From the NCBI GenBank assembly GCA_963931925.1, contig OZ007582.1, forward strand, positions 26,036,224 through 26,100,223: DNA of 64,000 nt, read 5' to 3'. The notes under the pieces were generated by a model. It was not told the DNA's origin. It did not search any database and saw only the letters and a program-made list of their open reading frames with translations. Each line of letters starts with the position of its first letter. The first letter of the stretch is position 1. Shown here piece after piece: positions 11,924-21,648 of this stretch. The position numbers and the translations under genes were made by a program. The DNA is from Onchidella celtica. Lineage: Eukaryota; Mollusca; Gastropoda; Systellommatophora; Onchidiidae.

Positions 11924-14064
11924 ATTTACCGTCCTCCACATCACGTGATTTGCAAACAAAATGGCGGCGTGCCCCACTTGTAGGGCGGAAGCGGTGGACA
12001 ACAGTCGAACGATGCCATCCTTTATGCCTGAAACTTGGGTAATACAGCCTATAACTGCAAGCAAATGAAGTGGCCAGTCATCTTCTCTCTCTGTCGTACA
12101 AACGCCACCATGATAAATGCAGTCTCAGTCAGGCAGTTTACTCATGATGGTGTTGTTCGCTGACATTTTTTTTTTATCGCTTCGAACATGGCAGAGGTTT
12201 GCCAGCGTGTGCACCCTGGTCGAAATGCTGGTCTCAAGAAATCCTCAGCCACTAATTTCAGTACCCAGGTCGTTGTAAGTTGGTCAGCTAGTTCATCGTC
12301 AGCTAAAATTGTGCCTCTCTCAGTATTCCCCATGTTGCAATCGTATCGGGCGCTCATGTCCTAGGGAGTATAAATATTCAAAAATGATGTTCTGGCGTCA
12401 TAATAGGCAATGTCAAAGGATCGCTGGCTAGACTCAGTATTGAGAGTGGCCAGTATCGGCGCCGACTACGGCTTTGCTCAGCTCTTGGTATTGAACATCT
12501 CCGCCTCCTATAAAAAAAAATGCTCAGCTGGCATCACGTTGCCTCAAACGGAATTTAAAGTCAGTGACCATCTAAGTACTAAAATCAGCATTAAATTTTT
12601 CGTATATGTACTGAAACAAGGGCTGGACACCCTTATGTAGAAATCTCGCTTGGACAATTTTGGCAATTAGTTTTGAAATTGAACGAAACTGGCCTGATGA
12701 GGACACGGCTATGTCACTTATAACATAATATGTTGTTGTAATCTCGATCCTGTGCTTCCAAGGAAGAGAAAATACGGATGTTGGCAGCCATCTTGGATTT
12801 TGCCGCCATGTTGAATTTTTTTCGTGGCTAACACATTATTCTTAAACACTACCATAAGGAGAATGTTTGCGCCAAGTTTCATGTTTCTATCATTTTTTGA
12901 ACGATTGTTCCAGTTATATAAATCAACATTCTCGTCCTTACCAACAACGTGAGCGATTAAGGGGGGAAGGGTGGAGGGGGGTCAAGACAGTGTAGCGAAT
13001 GTAAAAAACTATGCTTGAGTGATGTGTCTTCACTTAAGCATATTGATATCAACTCAGCGTGGGTGGTCTAGGGGAAGGAAGTGGTGACATCACTGGCTCA
13101 TGGGTACGTGAAGTATTGTTACAAAGCCAATTAATAATAGAAAAAATACTTAGTTGTGTTCACAGTTCAGCTACCGCTTTCTATGTCACCCTCACAATAG
13201 GAAATAACACAGTATCGATACAATCAAAGGAAAGAAAAATCAAGCATTCGGTATAATTTACCTTCGTCAGCAGTGTTCTTTTTAAAATAATTTTGTCAGT
13301 TTCACGTATCCAATGTTTCAAATGACTTCATGTATTCGCTATCACTTCTTGCATCTGACGATACAATGACAGCTTGCCTTACAACAGTAATGTCTTCTTA
13401 ACTCCAGTAGGGGGCCTACTTAGTTGCTTTCCTTGGCTGTAAAGTCCTTAGGTTCCATTATGTTTCCCTTTCAGCCCACCTTGATTTACAGAAAAGAATG
13501 GCACCCCGGGATTCCGACTAAAGTCATAAATTTTGTCATTTACAATTAATAGTTTATTCCAACATGGATACATTCAAGGGGAAATAACACTTACTGAGGT
13601 ATTACGATTTGAGAAATTACAAAAAACAAAAAACAAAGTTTCAAAGCAATCAGAGATGTCTTAATTTTAAATGCCAGCAAATGCATAGTAATCAGTTACT
13701 GACACTTGCATGTACATTGAAAAAAAAAGGGGAAATTTTTCAAAAAAAGTTTATTGCTTCACTGGGTTTGATGCAAAGTAGAAAAACAATAAATTAAAGT
13801 GCTTGTTTTTTTACTTAGTACAGGCACATGGCAAAACATCATTTTGCAGTGTGTATCCAGTGTGAGAATTACTAACAATCAATTTAATTTAAAGACATTG
13901 GTCCTCCCACCGAGGCCTGACCTGGGCTACTTACTTACGCTGATTCAGGCACTGGAACCTGTCTCATTATACATGGCCTCTGGTGATGCACAATAGCGCC
14001 CGGTGAATGGAATCTGATTTTTAGGTTGAACCGGGGGGATATTTCATAATCCGGGGGATAAACT

Positions 14065-14084
14065 AGGATATCCTAGGATATCCT
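14065..14084. repeat. 20-bp perfect palindrome
   Basis: AGGATATCCTAGGATATCCT is its own reverse complement and is made of two copies of a 10-bp palindrome. It lies among GGGGGAT/ATCCTGGGG repeats at 14030-14110. It could be a decayed element end or a chance low-complexity structure. Confidence 0.5.
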
Positions 14085-14482
14085 GGGGATTAAAATAGGA
14101 AGGGGGATATTCCAGGATGTCACACCGGAAATTGCAACAGCTAGTTCAATAGGTTTGTCAATTTTTAATGGAGTAGACCTACCGTTTTGAAATATCGAAC
14201 CGAAAGTCCTAGCGGAACTCTGTCTTAGAAAAAAGGAAAATAAAGCACACATCAAAGGCAAACTATGCAGTAAAGAACACAATACATTATAAATGCCGAT
14301 GCTGTGTTGGGCCTTCTTTTGTTGTTTGTTTGTTGTTGTTGTTGTGGGTTGTTTTTTGTTTTTAGACCATGAGAGCAAACAATGCAGCGGTGTACTGGAT
14401 GTGGGCCTAATCTCAACTTTAGTGTGTTTGGGTGATTGGCCAGTCAGATGGGGTGAATGGGATAGTTCTATGTAAAGCGTAT

Positions 14483-17400
14483 CATTGCCTTTCTCACCCT
14501 GGATCAGGGTATAGGCCACCAACAAACACCTTCCATCCCTCTCTATCATGGGCCAGCCTCTTTACATTATTCCAAGTCTTTCCGCTTCGTTGCACATCAT
14601 TTTCTCTGGCTCTTCTCCACGTTCCGCGCGGCCTTCCTCTTGATCTCTTGCCCTGGGGATTCCAGTCCAATACCTTCTTCGTGATGCTGTTTCCTGGCCT
14701 CCTGAGAGTGTGGCCGATCCATCTCCATCGCCTCCTACCAATTTCCTCTCTGACTGGGTTCTGTCTTGTTCTTTTCCATACAATTTCATTGCTGACCTTG
14801 TCTGTCCATCTGATCTTAAGTAGCTTCCTCAAACATCTGTTGATGAAAACTTGGATTCTCTTTATGCAGGCCTGGGACGCATTCCAAGTCTCACATCCAT
14901 ACAACAGGACTGACTTCACGTTCGAGTTGAATATCCTCAGCTTTGTTTTTAGAGATATATCCTTGGTTCTCCAAATCTTGCTTAAGGATGTGAAAGCTGC
15001 CTGTGCCTTTCCAATTCGTGCTTTGACTTCTGCCTCTGTTCCTCCCTTATTGTCAATGATACTACCAAGATAGCAGAAGGACTCTACATCTTCCAGTGGT
15101 TGATCTCCTACTGTGACTTGTTCGCTTAGGGGTGCAACAATTTTTAGGACCTTCGACTTCGCGGGATGTATCCTCAATCCAATAGATTCTGAAATTTTGT
15201 TTAGAGCTGCAGTCTTTGCTTGCATCTGGTCGTGTGTGTGCGACAATAGTGCCAAGTCATCTGCAAAATCTAGATCGTCCAGCTGTGTCCATGGGGTCCA
15301 TTGTATGCCATTTCTTCCTCCACTGGTGGTTTCTTTCATAAGCCAATCAATCACCAGGATAAACAGAAATGGGGACAGCAAACAACCCTGCCTAACACCA
15401 GTCTTGATATCAAAGCTGTCAGTAAGCTCACCATCATGTACGACTCTGCAACTTGTCCCCTCGTACATGCTCTTGATAAGATTCACCATCTTCTCTGGGA
15501 TTCCATAATGTCTCAATATTCTCCACAGTGTTTCTCTATCGATGCTATCAAAGGCCTTCTCGTAGTCAAGGAAGTTCACTATCAGTTGGGAGTTCCACTC
15601 TAGCGACTGCTCTACTATGATTCTCAGCGTGGCGATCTGGTCGGTGGTTGATCGATTACTCCTGAAACCAGCTTGCTCCTCGCGAAGTTTTTGGTCTGTT
15701 GCATTCTGTATTCGCTTGAGAATAATCCGATTGAAAACCTTTCCTGGGATGGAGAGAAGTGTGATTCCTCTGTAGTTACTACAATTGCTGAGGTCCCCTT
15801 TTTTTGGGAGCTTCACGAGGTGTCCTTCCTTCCAGTCCTTTGGAAACTTGCCTCCGATCCAAATCCTCGAGAATAGTGAGTGCAGACCCTCTGCAGCCCC
15901 AGCAGCATCTGCCTTCAGCGCCTCTGGTGGGATCTGGTCTGGTCCAGCTGCCTTGCCTCGCTTTAACTGCTTTATGGCATCATTAATCTCTGCTTTAGTC
16001 GGGGGGTCGCAACTGATCAGTAAATCATTTCTTGCGGGTAGAATGTCGGGTGGGTTGCTTGGTGGAGGTCTGTTCAAGAGGCTGTTAAAATGTTCTATCC
16101 ATCTTTTTGCCTGAGCTTCCTTTCCAAAAATAGCCTTCCTGTTGTAATCCTTGACAGGAACTTCAGGTTTTCCATATTTTCCAGCAAGAGTCTTTGTAGT
16201 CTGGTAGAGGATCCTCATGTGTCCTCCTGTTGCTGCCTTCTCTGCTTTCTCTGCTAACATTCCTATGAACTCCTCTTTGTCTTTTTTAATTGATTTTTTG
16301 ACCTCTTTAGCTGATGCTCGGTACTCTTCCTGGTTACCAACTCTTGAGCTTCTTGTACGACTTGCATTTACCTGTTCTTTTTGGTCTCTTCTTATCCTTA
16401 TCAAGTCCAGTGATTTTTGGCTGATCCATTCCTTGTGTTCCACTTTCTTTTCCCCAATAACATCCTGACATGTCGATGTAAATACTCCTTTTACCTTAGC
16501 CCAGTTAGTCTCCAAATCTACTGTCTCTTCGAGGTCAACAAGGGGTTTGAATCTATTCCTCAGTGTCAGCTGGAACTCTTCCTTCTTGTCTCCATCCAGA
16601 AGGCTCACTTGAAACTTTCTCCTCTTTGTTCCTGCTCTGGTACCTTGTTTCTTGAGGCGGAGTTTGAGTCTTGCCAGCAGCATGTGATGGTCAGATCCAA
16701 CATCTGCTCCTCTCTGTACTATGACATCCTCTAGTGAGCGTCTGAATCGTCGGGTGATGCAAAAGTGGTCAATCTGATTTTCAGTTACTCCATCCGGTGA
16801 AATCCAAGTGGCCTTATGGATCCTCTTGTGTGGGAATACTGAACCTCCAATCACATAGCTGTTAAATGCGCAGAAACTTGCAAACCGCTCTCCATTCTCA
16901 TTCATTTGTCCTAAACCATTGCACCCCATAATGTCCTCATACCCTGTATTGTCCTGTCCTATCTTGGCATTGGCGTCTCCCATTATAATGTTCACATCTT
17001 TTCTTGGCAATGTATCAACTATTTCCTGAAGCTGGTTGTAGAAGTCGTCCTTGTCCTCATCGGTTGCTTCATTTGTTGGGGCGTATATCTGCACAATGTT
17101 CATGTTGATGTTCTTGTTCTTAGTAGTAAATGATGCCAATATAATTCTCCTTCCATAGGGTTCCCATCCCCTCAGTGACCTCTGGGCGTGCTTGCTCAAG
17201 ATGATCGCTACTCCTTCTGTATGCTTTTTGTCCTCCCTTCCAGAATACAAAATCTTTTCCCCAGTATTAAGTTGTTTCAGTCCGGACTGTATCCAGCGGG
17301 TCTCGCTAACTCCAAGTATGTGCAGTCTGTATCGCCTCATCTCCATTGTAACCTGGGCACTCTTTCCTGCTTCATACATGGAGCGGACATTCCACGACGC

Positions 17401-17716
17401 AATCCGGAGTGACTTGCTTGATGAAGGAGCAGTCGGGCCAGTGGCGTCCTTTCGGCTTTGTCCATTGTCCTTCATTGAATCTACAGGTGCAGATGCTCCC
17501 CCTTCTCCCAAGATAAAAGACTGATTTGAAGTATTTGCTTGTGTTTCTGTAACTGGTTTATTTTTACAGGTTGGGTAGTTGGCCCACCGCCAACTGGCTC
17601 TTCTCGGGAGACCAGGACCTTTGCACCTTTAGTCGCCTCTTACGACACGCAGTATCACGTCAGATGTATTCTCTGCTGTCCCTCTTCTACAAGAGAGCCC
17701 CGCATCTGCACGGGCG
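14483..17716 (-). mobile_element. Full-length RTE-like non-LTR retrotransposon
   Basis: The 3234-bp element is bounded by a perfect 13-bp direct repeat, ATGTAAAGCGTAT, at 14470-14482 and 17717-17729: a target-site duplication. Read on the minus strand it has a ~240-bp 5' leader, one long ORF, and only 11 bp between the stop codon and the 3' target repeat. A single endonuclease-RT ORF and a very short 3' UTR are typical of the RTE clade. The leader contains GTCGTAAGAGGCGACTAAAG, which I recognise from 5' regions of related invertebrate elements. The open frame and clean TSD imply recent insertion. Confidence 0.85.
14494..17475 (-). CDS. LINE endonuclease/reverse transcriptase ORF
   Basis: A 993-residue polyprotein that drives target-primed reverse transcription. 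I start it at the ATG at 17475 (MKDNGQSRKD); the frame is open further upstream without a better ATG. Residues ~25-260 are an APE-type endonuclease: RIASWNVRSMYEAGK, GVSETRW, QIYAPTNEA, MGDANAKIG and GSDHHMLLARL. Residues ~480-760 are the reverse transcriptase: YRGITLLSIPGKVF, EEQAGFR, FLDYEKAFDSIDR, GVRQGCLLSPFLF and the catalytic FADD in DLDFADDLALL. The C-terminal region has RRRWRWIGHTLRRP and RGRPRGTWRR, as in related LINE proteins, and the ORF ends at a TGA at 14494-14496. No internal stop or frameshift is present and the catalytic residues look intact, so it may still be competent. Confidence 0.9.
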   Translation of the reverse strand: MKDNGQSRKDATGPTAPSSSKSLRIASWNVRSMYEAGKSAQVTMEMRRYRLHILGVSETRWIQSGLKQLNTGEKILYSGREDKKHTEGVAIILSKHAQRSLRGWEPYGRRIILASFTTKNKNINMNIVQIYAPTNEATDEDKDDFYNQLQEIVDTLPRKDVNIIMGDANAKIGQDNTGYEDIMGCNGLGQMNENGERFASFCAFNSYVIGGSVFPHKRIHKATWISPDGVTENQIDHFCITRRFRRSLEDVIVQRGADVGSDHHMLLARLKLRLKKQGTRAGTKRRKFQVSLLDGDKKEEFQLTLRNRFKPLVDLEETVDLETNWAKVKGVFTSTCQDVIGEKKVEHKEWISQKSLDLIRIRRDQKEQVNASRTRSSRVGNQEEYRASAKEVKKSIKKDKEEFIGMLAEKAEKAATGGHMRILYQTTKTLAGKYGKPEVPVKDYNRKAIFGKEAQAKRWIEHFNSLLNRPPPSNPPDILPARNDLLISCDPPTKAEINDAIKQLKRGKAAGPDQIPPEALKADAAGAAEGLHSLFSRIWIGGKFPKDWKEGHLVKLPKKGDLSNCSNYRGITLLSIPGKVFNRIILKRIQNATDQKLREEQAGFRSNRSTTDQIATLRIIVEQSLEWNSQLIVNFLDYEKAFDSIDRETLWRILRHYGIPEKMVNLIKSMYEGTSCRVVHDGELTDSFDIKTGVRQGCLLSPFLFILVIDWLMKETTSGGRNGIQWTPWTQLDDLDFADDLALLSHTHDQMQAKTAALNKISESIGLRIHPAKSKVLKIVAPLSEQVTVGDQPLEDVESFCYLGSIIDNKGGTEAEVKARIGKAQAAFTSLSKIWRTKDISLKTKLRIFNSNVKSVLLYGCETWNASQACIKRIQVFINRCLRKLLKIRWTDKVSNEIVWKRTRQNPVREEIGRRRWRWIGHTLRRPGNSITKKVLDWNPQGKRSRGRPRGTWRRARENDVQRSGKTWNNVKRLAHDREGWKVFVGGLYPDPG

Positions 17717-17729
17717 ATGTAAAGCGTAT

Positions 17730-19689
17730 AGGGCCTATATAAGTATGTATCTAATTCGACATAAATCTACGAACAACCTGTCAGTTTGCATCAGGAAGGG
17801 TCAATGACCAAAGTTGTACATGTAACTGCACGTCTTCAAAATAGGGAACGATTCCAATACTACCTGTTGTTCTAGGACGTGGGTGTGTCTGTGTTAAGGG
17901 TTGAATTTCGTAGCGCAGTCCCCTTATGAATAAAATTGGCATTTGGTTAAATAATTCCGATGGATGATATTTCTCGATCCTGTGGTGCGGTGTACCATCA
18001 GATTTCCACTGTAAAAGGTGTGTTGTGGCCTAAATCCATGAGCCAATATTATTAGAGAAGTCGTAATGGACACATTCATAATGTACTGCAAACCTCCTTG
18101 CACGTGCAAGCGCGTACAATACTATCACTTGAAAATCTGCTGGTTTTCTCATGAACAGTACAAAACACCATCAAAGTCATTATAGGACTCAAAGATGACG
18201 AAAAAAATCGATCAACTAGTTTGTTTTGGGGCATTAGGGGGGGGGGGGCTCAGATTGAAATACGATTTGGAATGTATTCATTCAAAGCATGACTCGGTGA
18301 TTATAGATAATTGAATAGATAACTCATAATTCAAAGAAGAGTATAAAAAGTAGATAGATGTTTATATGTACATGTATAAGTAAATGGATTTAAAGTATAT
18401 AAATGGATAGAAAAAAGAAAATAATCAGATGGGCTGAAAAAAAAAAAACTCTATAGAAAAAGATAGAAAAGATGGGTAGAGAATAAAAAAAAGAAAAATA
18501 GAAATACTTATATAAACAAGAAATACTTATATAAACAAGAAATACTTATATAAACAAGTAAATAAGTTCATTGCTGTCGATAAGGCCTTAAGGACTATCC
18601 TGGGGATCGGACCCAATAGAAGTCTTTTATTGTCAACTACTGAATTCTGCATTCTCGGCTGTCTTCGGGCAGCTTTGGTCTTTTCATCATCAGCTGACAG
18701 GATTTTACAGTTCAGTTTGAGCAGCTGGGATATATTCTGTATTTCACATGATAATAAATCATCCAGTGGCGGCACGATATGCTCCATTATGAATAAATTA
18801 AAAAGAGTCAATATCTTCTCAACAATAATGATATATTATGAACAGTATCACTAGTAATAGAATAATAATGGCAGTAATAGTAAAACACGTGTGAGGAATA
18901 AACTTACTTCATGCACCTAATGATACTAATTTTCGCAAGTTTCGCCATTCTTCATTGCCTATTGTTGTTGTTGTTTTTTTTCCACTTTCCACTTCCGCTT
19001 CCAGTTTTATTCTTGTTTCACTCTTTCCTTCTCACACATTTCGTTCATTCATATAGGCTGTGTTTTTTTTTGTTGTTGTTGTTGTTGTTGTTTATCCATG
19101 ACGTAGTTTTAAGATACTTTTCTTTTGTTTTCATTTCTGTCTGAAATGCAAATTTGAGGTTAACTGATTTGCCATATTTGACTTTACTGATACACATTTT
19201 AGCGATAAATATGATATTATTATTTATATTATCAATGGTATTTTGGTTTGCAGCATTCTCTAAATCGTTATGTGCTATTCCAAATAGCGCAATTTTCTCA
19301 TTTATTTCAATTCTTTTCCCAGTTTTACTTAAAATATACTGGGCACCAATAATCTCTCAGTTCGTTGCAATGGAAAAAAAAATACTCGATAAAATCATGT
19401 GTTTTACGTAGTGCTCGCATTTATCATTTTCCTTTATTTTCACTTTATGTAAGAGAATATTTATTGGATAAATATTATGCAGGATTTTAAAGTGTAAGAG
19501 CCTCGATCTGGATTCTTTACAAGCTCTAAAATCAATACTAAAATACTGGTGGGTGTCAACATCATATTTTTGTTTCCAGAATCCTATGTTACAGACCGTT
19601 GAGTTTTTGTTATTTATTCATTTCTTTCTGATTTCTTTGTTCGTCAGCCTAAAGATACATTTAAGATGTTCGTCTATTTTATCTTCTGT
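17730..19689. other. Intergenic, AT-rich, no gene seen
   Basis: No convincing coding sequence. It contains a G run at 18239-18249, three tandem copies of a 19-bp unit (AAATACTTATATAAACAAG) at about 18503-18560 and T-rich stretches at 18960-19100. Open frames here are compositionally biased and resemble nothing I know. Confidence 0.4.
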
Positions 19690-20690
19690 ATCCAACGCCA
19701 TTCTGTCTAGTACAGTTAAAAAAGTTTACAGCAGATTATTATCAGCCATAGAAAACAACCCAAGTACAATTAACTGGGCTTCACTGTTAAAGAAAATGCT
19801 GGAGAAATCTGGGTTTGGATACATCTGGGAAAGCCAAAAGATAGATCAGATTTCGTTGTTTCTATCTGAATTTGAACAAAGTCTACGTGACAATTTTCAA
19901 TAAACATGCCGCAGTGATATAGAGCATTTAAGTGAGAATCGGCTAAATAGACATTTAGCTGTTGAATTTTACTGCGAAAATTATTTACATCAAGTAAAGC
20001 AGAAACATTTAAGGATAGCCATAGCAAAGATACAATTGGGCTGTCACAACTTCATGGTGGAGAGGGGAAGGTGGCAGAGGCCTACACTGGAGTATGTTAT
20101 GAGATTGTGTGAGACCTGTAATGAATTGGAGGACGAATTTCACGTGCTACTAGCTTGCAAAAAAATTCAAAGATATAAGGAAACAGTTTTTATCGTCTTA
20201 GCTACTTGTTAGACCAAGCTAAATTTTCTGTCGTCGATGCTCGATAGAGAACAACATTCGTTTGCACTATTTTGCCATAAAGTTCTAAACGAATACAAAA
20301 ATGTCGCTTTGTGACTTCTCCTGGCGAAGTCTGAAAACTGAATTCATCTTCGTGTGAAAAAATAAATTATAGTGATATCTTCAATTGTAGTAAATTCACA
20401 ACAGATCGGTTGTGTGTGTGTGGGGGGGGGGGCGGGGGGAGGGGATTGAAAAATGATGACTGTTGGTGGCAATTACAAGTTGTATTTTATAGTTGTATAG
20501 GCCTACTATAGTAGGTAAGTGTATAAATGCTGCAGGCAGCAGGGAGAGGAGAGAGTGAATGGCCGTGCATTTTGTCTGTTTGTTTGTTTGTTTTTAATGT
20601 TTTCAAAGATTGTTTACATGATCTGTGTATTTTGAATTGGCCGCCAGGCCTACAATAAACTGAACTTGAACTTGAACTTGTCTTCTCTTA
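19690..20690 (+). mobile_element. LINE 3'-terminal fragment
   Basis: The + strand encodes the C-terminal tail of a non-LTR retrotransposon ORF common in invertebrates: INWASLLKKMLEKSGFGYIW near 19770, then past a stop, RLNRHLAVEFYCENYLH, LRIAIAKIQLGCHNFMVERG and a Cys/His block (CETCNELEDEFHVLLAC) ending near 20170. The 3' untranslated part runs to AATAAACTGAACTTGAACTTGAACTTG at about 20654-20680, a short AACTTG tandem tail typical of LINE 3' ends. Internal stops show it is dead. The 5' border is uncertain. Confidence 0.75.
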
Positions 20691-21363
20691 TAGTCTTAAC
20701 AAAAACTTTCCCTCCATTCTCTTTTCACTGCATTTGTAACTGCCCAGTAGACGTACTGAATTACAGGATAATGTCCGATTGTCTCTGTTATATCTAGCAG
20801 GGTTTTCCAGTTGTTTTCATTAAGCATTTGATACATATATTGAATCTCCCCCCTAACCCATTTTTCTACCCACAGTGCCTTATTTTTATATCTAACATTA
20901 TTGTTATTGAATAAAGGTTGTTTGCCTATGTAATTTGCATCATTTACATCTTCGCAATCTCTCTTTTCTAGTTTCGACGAAATTTAAATTACATTCTGCC
21001 AAAAAAAAAAAAACAACCCATACTTTATTGACCTTATTGAATTTAATTCTTTTGCTTTAATATTTGATTTCAGTAAATAAGATAAGCTTACCAAATTTTT
21101 GGCAGAAATGACTGGCTAGTTTTACTCTTGTTTGTAGATATGACTTTTCTAAACATATTTCTTTGAGCCATTTTATAAGAAACACATTTTGCTGAGCCTT
21201 TACACTGATTACTCCTAAGCCTCCCTCATTTGGTTCCCTACATAAAGTGCTGCTCTTAACTTTTCAAAAGCTCTTTTATTTGAAACCTTTTTTTTTTGCC
21301 AAAGAGAATTCGATCTACTTCCGTCAGTGTTTCCTGTGGCAAAGATAGGGCTTGGATGATGTA

Positions 21364-21576
21364 TGTTTGGGTTCGTATTGTATTGATTTAGTGAACCAGA
21401 CCATCAGGTACAAGACAATGTTAATTCAACACAACAGACTCCACGTGTAGCCATTTCATAACTTCCTGTATTCTCTTCTGTCGCTCTTTTTCAATGAAGT
21501 CACAGACAGTCATATTAATAATAATCTAGAGTAAGTCTAAAATCCTAAACAATGTATTTAATATGATACCAGAACA
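21364..21576 (-). repeat. 3' LTR of the Ty3/gypsy element
   Basis: 213 bp, identical by eye to 24204-24416. In element orientation it starts TGTTCTGG and ends CCCAAACA, the usual TG...CA termini. Confidence 0.95.
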
Positions 21577-21589
21577 TCTCCTTTCTTTT
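21577..21589 (-). other. Polypurine tract
   Basis: On the minus strand AAAAGAAAGGAGA lies immediately upstream of the 3' LTR start (TGTTCTGG). Its position and composition fit the plus-strand priming site of an LTR retrotransposon. Confidence 0.8.
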
Positions 21590-21648
21590 AGAGATTTAAA
21601 AGATTTTAAATTAAAGTGTCCTTTCAACTTATGTTGTAATAGTCCAAC

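Larger units (their letters stand above)
7000..14482. other. Intergenic region of repeats and old duplications
   Basis: No intact host gene is visible. Contents are listed separately: an LTR-like repeat (7226-7399), a mariner-type remnant (7867-8463), a degenerate duplicate of the timeless 3' region (8748-11690) and a dispersed repeat (11750-11923). Long G or C runs occur near 7875, 8443 and 9655. From 12000 to 14470 I recognise no gene, only low-complexity stretches and a 20-bp palindrome at 14065-14084. Confidence 0.4.

Noticed and set aside
12142-12357. 71-codon minus-strand frame (MSARYDCNMGNTERG...)
   Set aside because: No recognisable domain, and the surroundings are noncoding and repeat-like.
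14432-17524. Many plus-strand open frames across this interval
   Set aside because: They are antisense shadows of the intact LINE ORF on the minus strand.
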